Both the position numbers and the translations under genes were made by a program. From positions 7,308,001 through 7,372,000 of the forward strand of contig NC_090967.1 of NCBI RefSeq assembly GCF_040807025.1: 64,000 nucleotides of DNA, given 5' to 3'. Below, in pieces: positions 58,001 through 64,000 of this stretch. The stretch is from Struthio camelus (taxonomy: Eukaryota > Chordata > Aves > Struthioniformes > Struthionidae). Position 1 is the first letter of the stretch; every line of letters starts with the position of its first letter. The notes below the pieces were generated by a model. The model saw nothing but the letters and a program-made list of their open reading frames with translations, searched no databases and was not told the DNA's origin.

Positions 58001-59405
58001 AGACACGCTGCAAGCACGCCGGCATCGGGATCCCTCGACGGGCACAGGCGAAGCGGGGGGACCAAACCGAGCTAATTTTCTCCCGAGGAAATTAAAATGA
58101 CGACACAAAAACCCAGAGCCGAGCAAGCGCCGGCGGTGAGCGGGTGCCGCGGGGCAGGCGAGGGGGCGAGCAGGGGAGGGGGCCGCCCCGCGCGGGCTCC
58201 GGGCGCCCCAGGAGCGAGCCGCTCTGTCCCCGGCCCAGGGTCTGCGGAGGCGCACGGGCGAGCCGTGCCCTGCGAAACCCCGGCTCTCCCCAGCGTTTTG
58301 CTCAGCGCCCCCGTCCCCACCCGAGTTTAAGCCTCTGAGGTTAAGCCCGCGCTTAAGTGCTTTGCTGCGCCGGGGCGCTGCAGCCGGTGCCCAGGGCGAG
58401 GAGGGACCGAGTCAGTTTAGCAGCAGCTGGAGACGCCGCTCCCTTCGCCCCGCCGAAGCGACTCGAGAAAAGTCTCCTAATAAATGCAGATCCTCCTCCC
58501 CTGGGAATCTCCGTGATGCTTAAAAAAACCCTCTCCCCCCCCACCACCCCGCGTACAAACACCTGAGCTTATTCGCCGGACGCCCGCCTTCCTCCGACCG
58601 GGCCGTCAGCGGCGTTTCCAGAGAAAGGAGCACAGCTCAAAACCGACAACATCGCACAACAACAAGAGGAAAAGAAAAAGGAGGTTAAAAGGTTTCCAAA
58701 CTCCTGTTTCCCTGATGAACACTAATATATATCATTTGCATGTTAAAGTTCGATTCTTTTTTCTTTTTTCTTTTTAGAGAATAAAATAGAAGCTATTTAC
58801 AACAAAACAATCAAACAACAACCTCTTAAAATCCCATATAGTGAGTGTAGTTCTCAAAATAAAGGGGGAAGAAAAAGGATCTAAATGAATAAAATATCTC
58901 CCGATTTCCAATTTTTTTCTTTTTTTTTCTTTAAAGAGGGTCAGGAGGTTTCATTAAAGCTCGCGTTGGCAGGCGTCCGTACGTCTGTCTGGAGGTAACA
59001 CGAGTTAAAAAATAATAATAATAATAATAAATGTACAGTGCAAAGTGTGATGTGTGTGAGGTAAACAGTTCTGGATTTACAATGCATCGTGTCAAAACGC
59101 TCGTGGGACAGCCGCTGGCTCACGGTCCAGGCGGCTTTTAATGAAACCCCCCGGGGCTAAAGCTTTTCTTCCTTGCAAACAAAAAACAAAACAACACAAA
59201 AAGAGAACGAGACCCCCGGTGAAGCCCCAGCTCTCCGCGTGCCAGCCTCGCCGCCCGCTCCCGGGCCGCCGGGCTCGGCCTCCGCTCGGACAAGCTCTGC
59301 GCGCCGCCCTGATATTATTTCTGTTGGTTTTGGCGAGAGGAGAAGCTGCCGCGGGAGCGGCGACGGCGGTGGCGGCGGAGAGGGGCTGGGGGGCGCGGGG
59401 GGGCG
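55090..59405 (-). other. ARID3A: Probable ARID3A 3' UTR with candidate poly(A) signals
   Basis: Downstream of the ARID3A stop the minus strand carries an AT-rich block (about 58680-59060), a CpG-dense middle (about 55700-58650) and a terminal AT-rich block (about 55090-55690). Minus-strand AATAAA occurs at 55209-55219 (two overlapping copies) and near 55337. No other gene was recognised here. Treating the whole stretch as one 4.3-kb UTR is inference; the CpG-dense middle could be independent regulatory sequence. Confidence 0.45.
59010..59031. repeat. AAT trinucleotide microsatellite
   Basis: About seven AAT units inside the AT-rich part of the likely ARID3A 3' UTR. Confidence 0.85.
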
Positions 59406-62116
59406 TTAAGGCGAAGAGTTGTTAGAGGTAGAGCTCGGAGGGACAGACAAACCAGCCGGGGCTGCCTGGGGGACGCCGCTCCCCGGCCCGCCGCCGCCGC
59501 CGCTCCGGCTGCCGCTGCTGCTGCTGCCGCTGCCTTTGCTGTACGCAGAGGAGGGGAGCGAGGAGGAGGAGGAGGAGGAGGCGGAGGAAGGGCCCGGCGT
59601 CTGGGCGAACAGCACACCTGGGGAGAGAGCGGAGGGCAGAGCCTGGGGGAGGCAGCGGCTCCCCGCCGGCGACGGATAACCTCTGCCAGGAGCGAGCCGG
59701 CGGAGGCGGAGCGGCCGGAGCCGCGGCAGCGGCAGGGGCTGCTCCGGCAGGCGGGACGGGGCCAGGGGGGAGCCCTACCTGCCCTGCCCTTACCTGTGTA
59801 GACGATACCGTTGATCTCGACCGACATGCTAATACTATTCGTGCCGTTGTTGGTCAGGCTCATGGTGGAGTCCTGGCGGTTCTCTGCCGCGGGAAAGAGC
59901 AGGTGTTACAAACCCCATCGAGACCCGACAGCCCCGTCTGTCCCCGTGCCGGGACACGCTCTCAGCTCCTTTCACTCGCCCGTCAAACCGATTCGGCGCC
60001 AGGGAAAGGGGGCGACTTCTCTAGGGCTGGGCTAAGGCAGCTGCAAGCCGCTGTCTGACCTCTGCCTGCTGAGCCGGGTCTCCGCCATCCGCTCGGCCGG
60101 CACAGCACGCCACAGGCAGGAAACAACGTCCTGGGGCGCCAGGGTGCACAGAGGAGGGAGGGCAAAGAAGGGGAAGAGAAGCCCCAAAAGAGCTGGACCG
60201 AAAGGCCAACAGCGCGGGCCGGCACGCGCCGCCTCGGAGCAAAATCTGCCCCAGGTCTGCTGCAAAAGCAGCTTCGGGTTTCTGCTGTTGGCGTTTGCTC
60301 CGGGCTGTATTGGCAGATCTCAGAACCGGTCCCACGCCAGCGGGTACAAAGACTGGAGGGGGCAGAGGAGCCGCAGGGGACTGCTCTGCTGGGGTCTCGC
60401 TTGCCCGGGAACGCAGGCACGGGAGCGGCAGGGCGATCCCAGCAGAGCAGCCAGCTCAGGCCAAGCACCACACCGAGGTCGAGTGGTCTAGCGGCCCCGC
60501 GCACAGACGCTGCTGCAGCCCCTGACATCCGAGCGGACCCTGAGGGTCAGGTCGGGGGATCGCGAAGGTCCCGGGCGCAGTTCCCACTGCTCAGAGCCGG
60601 CCCCGGGCTGGGATGCCGCCCCGGGGCCGGGAGGCCGCCCCAGCGGGACGGCGACGTCCCCGGGGCCGAGGCACTGACCTGGCGAGCGGGTGCCCTGGCT
60701 GTTGATGCGGATGCTCATGGGCAGCTGGGCCGTCATGGCCAGGAGGTTCTGCTGCAGGGCCCGCTGCATCAGCCGCTGCTGCTCGTCCGTCACCAGCGCC
60801 ATCTTCTTCTCCGGGGGCTCCCCGGACTCCAGCTTCTCTCTCAGCTGCTCCAGGGCCACGGCTTGAGCGGCCGCGGCCACCTGCACTGCGGCAGCCTGGG
60901 CTGCGACCACGGGGTGGCCGGCCAGCGACACGGGGAGCCGGCTGGGCATGGAGATGGGGATGGGCGAGTCCTCTTCTGTAGGGGCAGGTCAGGTAGGTGA
61001 GGCCGGTCAGACGGAGGTGCTCAGCCAGCCGGGTGCCGCTGCACAGGGGTGTCCCCAGCTCCCAGCCACGCTGACTCCAGATCCCTCTTCCACACACAAA
61101 CCCTGCGCCTTGGCCAGCCCCGGACTCATGTCTACACCGAGAAGGGCTGCCTTGCTCCTCCTTCCCCCTCTAAGGATTACAGCAGGGTAACTAGAGCCAG
61201 GCCCCCTCTTCCTCCCAACGTGAGCCATCGTGCCTCAGTTTCCCCCACAGACAGGGAACCCTGGTCTCTTTCTGAGGGGGGCGAGGGTAAACCACAGAGC
61301 TCGGGCAGGCGACTGGAGCCACATTTGCAACCCTAAAGTACGAGAGGCCACGAGGAGCCCAAGAAACGAAAGCCGTTTACGCTCAGCTCTGCCCATTTTG
61401 GGGGTATCTCCCAAGTCCCTCCCTGCGCTCGGAGGGGGCTCAGCCCGCGGCCTGGAGCCCGTCGGGCGCTGTTACCTTTCTTGATCTTCTGCACGGGAGC
61501 GATGGAGCCGCCGTTGGTGGCCGAGGCCAGCCCCAGCGCCGGCACCTGCAGCTTGGGCGAGGAGAGGAGGCTGTGGGTGCCGCTGGGCGAGTAGGTGAAG
61601 AGGGAGCTGCCGAAGCCCTGCCGGCGGCCCTCCCGCCGGTTGCTGTCGATGGCTGCCTGCAGCTCGTTGGGGTTGCTCAGCCCTCGCTTCTCACATTCGT
61701 AGGGGTACAGGTACTTCATGTACCTGCCAGTGGAAAGGCCTCGTGAGGCAGCGGCCGGGCACGGCGCGCCCCGGCGCGTCCCCTTCCCTCCCTCCGCCCG
61801 GCTCGCGGCGGGACGCGGGGCCGGCGAACCGGCGCAGTGCGTCCCTCCCGGGCCAGCGGCGCGCGGGCAGCGCCGACCCCGCGGGTGAGCGGCCGCCCCC
61901 CGGCCGCCGCGCCGAGCCCCCCGGCCGCTCACTGGGTGCGTAGCGTGAAGGCAGCGCTGGTGATGGAGGTGGGCAGGTTGAGCCCCTTCGTGATCTCCCG
62001 CCACAGCTTCTTGTTGATCACTTCCACGAGGCCTCCCTTCTCTGTCACCAGCATGTAGAGCATGTACAGGTCCAGCACCTGCTTGGCCATGATGGGGATG
62101 CGGTTGACGGGGGTCC
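59406..62116 (-). CDS. ARID3A: ARID3A (Bright), AT-rich interaction domain transcription factor, 3' part only
   Basis: DNA-binding regulator of AT-rich matrix-attachment sites, known for immunoglobulin heavy-chain enhancer control. The last five coding exons on the minus strand are 62116-61933, 61723-61476, 60975-60679, 59883-59794 and 59617-59406, with matching phases and stop TAA at 59406-59408. The first holds the C-terminal half of the ARID (GTPVNRIPIMAKQVLDLY, INKKLWREITKGLNLP). The next continues with YMKYLYPYECEKRGLSNP. The third carries the REKLES motif (LEQLREKLESGEPPEKK) and the alanine/glutamine-rich stretch used for dimerisation and nuclear shuttling. The last encodes a Ser/Gly-rich tail ending TSNNSSP, like mammalian ARID3A. 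The N-terminal acidic region, the first half of the ARID and the promoter lie beyond 64000. Confidence 0.95.
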
Positions 62117-63489
62117 CTGCGGAGCGGGCAAGAGAAGAGAGCAGGTTGGGGCTGGTGCCACCCCAGCGAGATCCCGTCCGAGAGCCTGCCAAGCCCCCAG
62201 CTGGGCACACGCAGCTAAAAGGTGGCCCAAGACCTGCCGGCACCAGGTCGGACGGACGCGGTCCGGGGAGCACCGAGGCGGCTCCCTGCTCCGCTCAGCT
62301 GGACGAGCTGAGCCCCGGCGGACGAGCCGGCCACCACCGCCGCCGCAGGCCAGCGAGAGCCGTCCCCGTGCAAAACAATCCCAGTTGGCTGCTGGAAACC
62401 CTTCCCAATCCTCGGGGGGATCCGAAGGGTAAATCATCCGCCACGATGCACACGGGCAGCTCAAAATGCTGCCGGACACTGGCCGCGCCACCTGGCCGCG
62501 GGGCGAGGGTGGCTGCTGGCCGGAAGGGGACGGAGGATGTTGTACAAAGAGGCCGTGTCTGAAGTGCTCAGGGCTGGGCCGCTCATCAGCTCCTGCAACT
62601 CCTGCCCCTGATTCAATCGCCCCATGCAGGGGAAAGCTCAGCGGGGGCAGAAGAAGAAAGGGGACCCAGGAAATTTCCAGGTCAGATATCACACAAAAGG
62701 AGGAGCAGAGGCAACAGGGCAATTTTTCTCCTTCTCTTCCTCTATTGCTTTCTTTTTCTTTAAACAACCCCCTCCATTCACTATACTCTTGCTAAACGTC
62801 AGCCCTACCCACGAAGGAAAAAGAAACTTGAAGTTTTCAGCCACAATCACCGAAACAGGGCCAAATGTGGTTTGTCAAACTGTGGTCAGCTGCAGCCAGC
62901 AACAGGAGCTATTTATAACTATGGCAGTACTTCAGGGCCACGGAGATGAGGGTCATGCCAGGAGCTGCACACGTGCACGTGTGGGTCCATAACCTCAAAC
63001 AACAGAAAATGCGATGGAAGATCTCCATCCCCCTTTGCAGCTCGAATCCCGAGGGCCAGAGATGGGAAGCGGTTCACCAACGGCACCTGCGTCGGGGGTC
63101 TTCCCTGGCCGAAGGCGGGCGCCCTCCCTGCCAGCCTTCCCCTCCAGCGTACGAAGATTTCAGCCAAGAAAGAGCAAACACCTCGCCAGGGAGCTGCTCC
63201 CCGCGCACCACGCTCCGGGCAGCGACGACAGCCCCCCCGACTTCCCAGCTACGGACCGCGGCTCTTCCTGCCTCGAAAACACGCTGATGGCGCTTACTTC
63301 ATTCCGCTTTCCCTGGGGCCTCTCCCTTCCCTCCCCAGTTACCAGAGCTTTACCTAGCCGCTCCGCGTTGTTTGTTTAAACGCCACGGGCTCAGAAAGGA
63401 CCCGGAGGGACGGAGCGAAGCTGTGGGAACGCCCGGCCAATTATTCCTCCTTCCCACTTCTTCCCTCCCCTCCTCCCCACCCGCACGGG

Positions 63490-63538
<49 letters not shown>

Positions 63539-64000
63539 ACGCTTTCCTAAATGCCTCTTTGACAAAAGGCTCAATGCAATGATGCATCAGCGTTTCCAGG
63601 GCTGTTTTCTATGCAGAAAACAGGCCCTTGACTCAGATAAACGCCTCACTTTTTAGCCTGTTAAACAAAGGTACCGAATCGGCAAGCGTCTCCGAACCTG
63701 CTGGCTTTTCGCCTCCTTCCTAATTTGTGCAAAACTGAAAATGTCCCTGCCTGGGCTGTTTGGGACCCTCCCGGATATCCTAGCAGAGGAGTTATTCTAC
63801 TCTTTTCTCCCCCACCAGCCCGATTCCACCTGTACAAGTTATTCCCCAAACGCTGGCCTGCCGTGACCTGCCCTTGGGCTGCACACAACAACAGTGACGC
63901 TCGAGCACAGAGCTCCAGAGCAGCAGGCGCCGCGGTGCCAGCACGGACGCGCTCCTCGGCGCGGCTCCGGGAGAGGGCAGCACCTCCCGCGGCTGCTCCC
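62117..64000 (-). other. ARID3A: ARID3A intron (5' part outside the window)
   Basis: No coding match to the upstream ARID exon (LDDLFSFMQKR region) was seen on the minus strand, so the whole stretch appears intronic. Confidence 0.6.
63489..63535. repeat. GC/CA dinucleotide microsatellite (alternating purine-pyrimidine)
   Basis: About four GC steps lead directly into roughly 20 CA steps, about 47 bp of strictly alternating purine-pyrimidine sequence within the ARID3A intron. Confidence 0.9.

Overview
This is vertebrate nuclear DNA, with spliced genes, GT-AG introns, CpG-island promoters and long 3' UTRs. Five protein-coding genes were rebuilt exon by exon from splice sites and reading phase: ABCA7 (+, 5' end cut off), TMEM259/membralin (+, complete), GRIN3B (-, complete), WDR18 (-, complete) and ARID3A (-, 5' part cut off). 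A U6 snRNA gene (-) lies just upstream of TMEM259. The gene set matches the ARID3A-WDR18-GRIN3B-TMEM259-CNN2-ABCA7 block of human 19p13.3. Tiny GC-rich introns (39 ABCA7 exons in 11.2 kb), many homopolymer and minisatellite tracts, and the absence of any transposon I could recognise suggest a sauropsid, most likely a bird microchromosome (the chicken chr28 counterpart). The species and even the class are inference.

Layout: 1-11545, 3' part of ABCA7, a lipid-exporting ABC transporter. 11546-13112, GC-rich spacer with no gene seen. 13113-13219, U6 snRNA, with its upstream promoter elements running into the CpG-island promoter of TMEM259. 14022-30483, TMEM259 with a 4.9-kb first intron and a 2.1-kb 3' UTR. 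30500-32334, tail-to-tail spacer rich in G/C homopolymers. 32335-39059, GRIN3B (glycine-gated GluN3B). 39060-42638, GRIN3B promoter, spacer and WDR18 3' UTR. 42639-54428, WDR18. 54429-55040, WDR18 promoter, a 5S-rRNA-derived sequence and a 44-bp minisatellite. 55090-62116, ARID3A 3' UTR and last five coding exons. 62117-64000, ARID3A intron.

The genes do not form one pathway. ABCA7 exports phospholipid, membralin is an ER membrane protein of ER-associated degradation, GluN3B is an ion-channel subunit, WDR18 serves ribosome maturation, and ARID3A is a DNA-binding regulator. The most unusual points are: ABCA7 in the opposite orientation to the human arrangement, with CNN2 missing from the gap; a U6 gene that matches the human U6 sequence as I remember it and probably shares a divergent promoter with TMEM259; a divergent 5S-like sequence with intact control boxes upstream of WDR18; a WD40-like relict exon in WDR18 intron 3; a hairpin-bearing minisatellite in WDR18 intron 1; and a GGGGCC hexanucleotide repeat inside GRIN3B coding exon 1. 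I found no clearly new multi-gene system.
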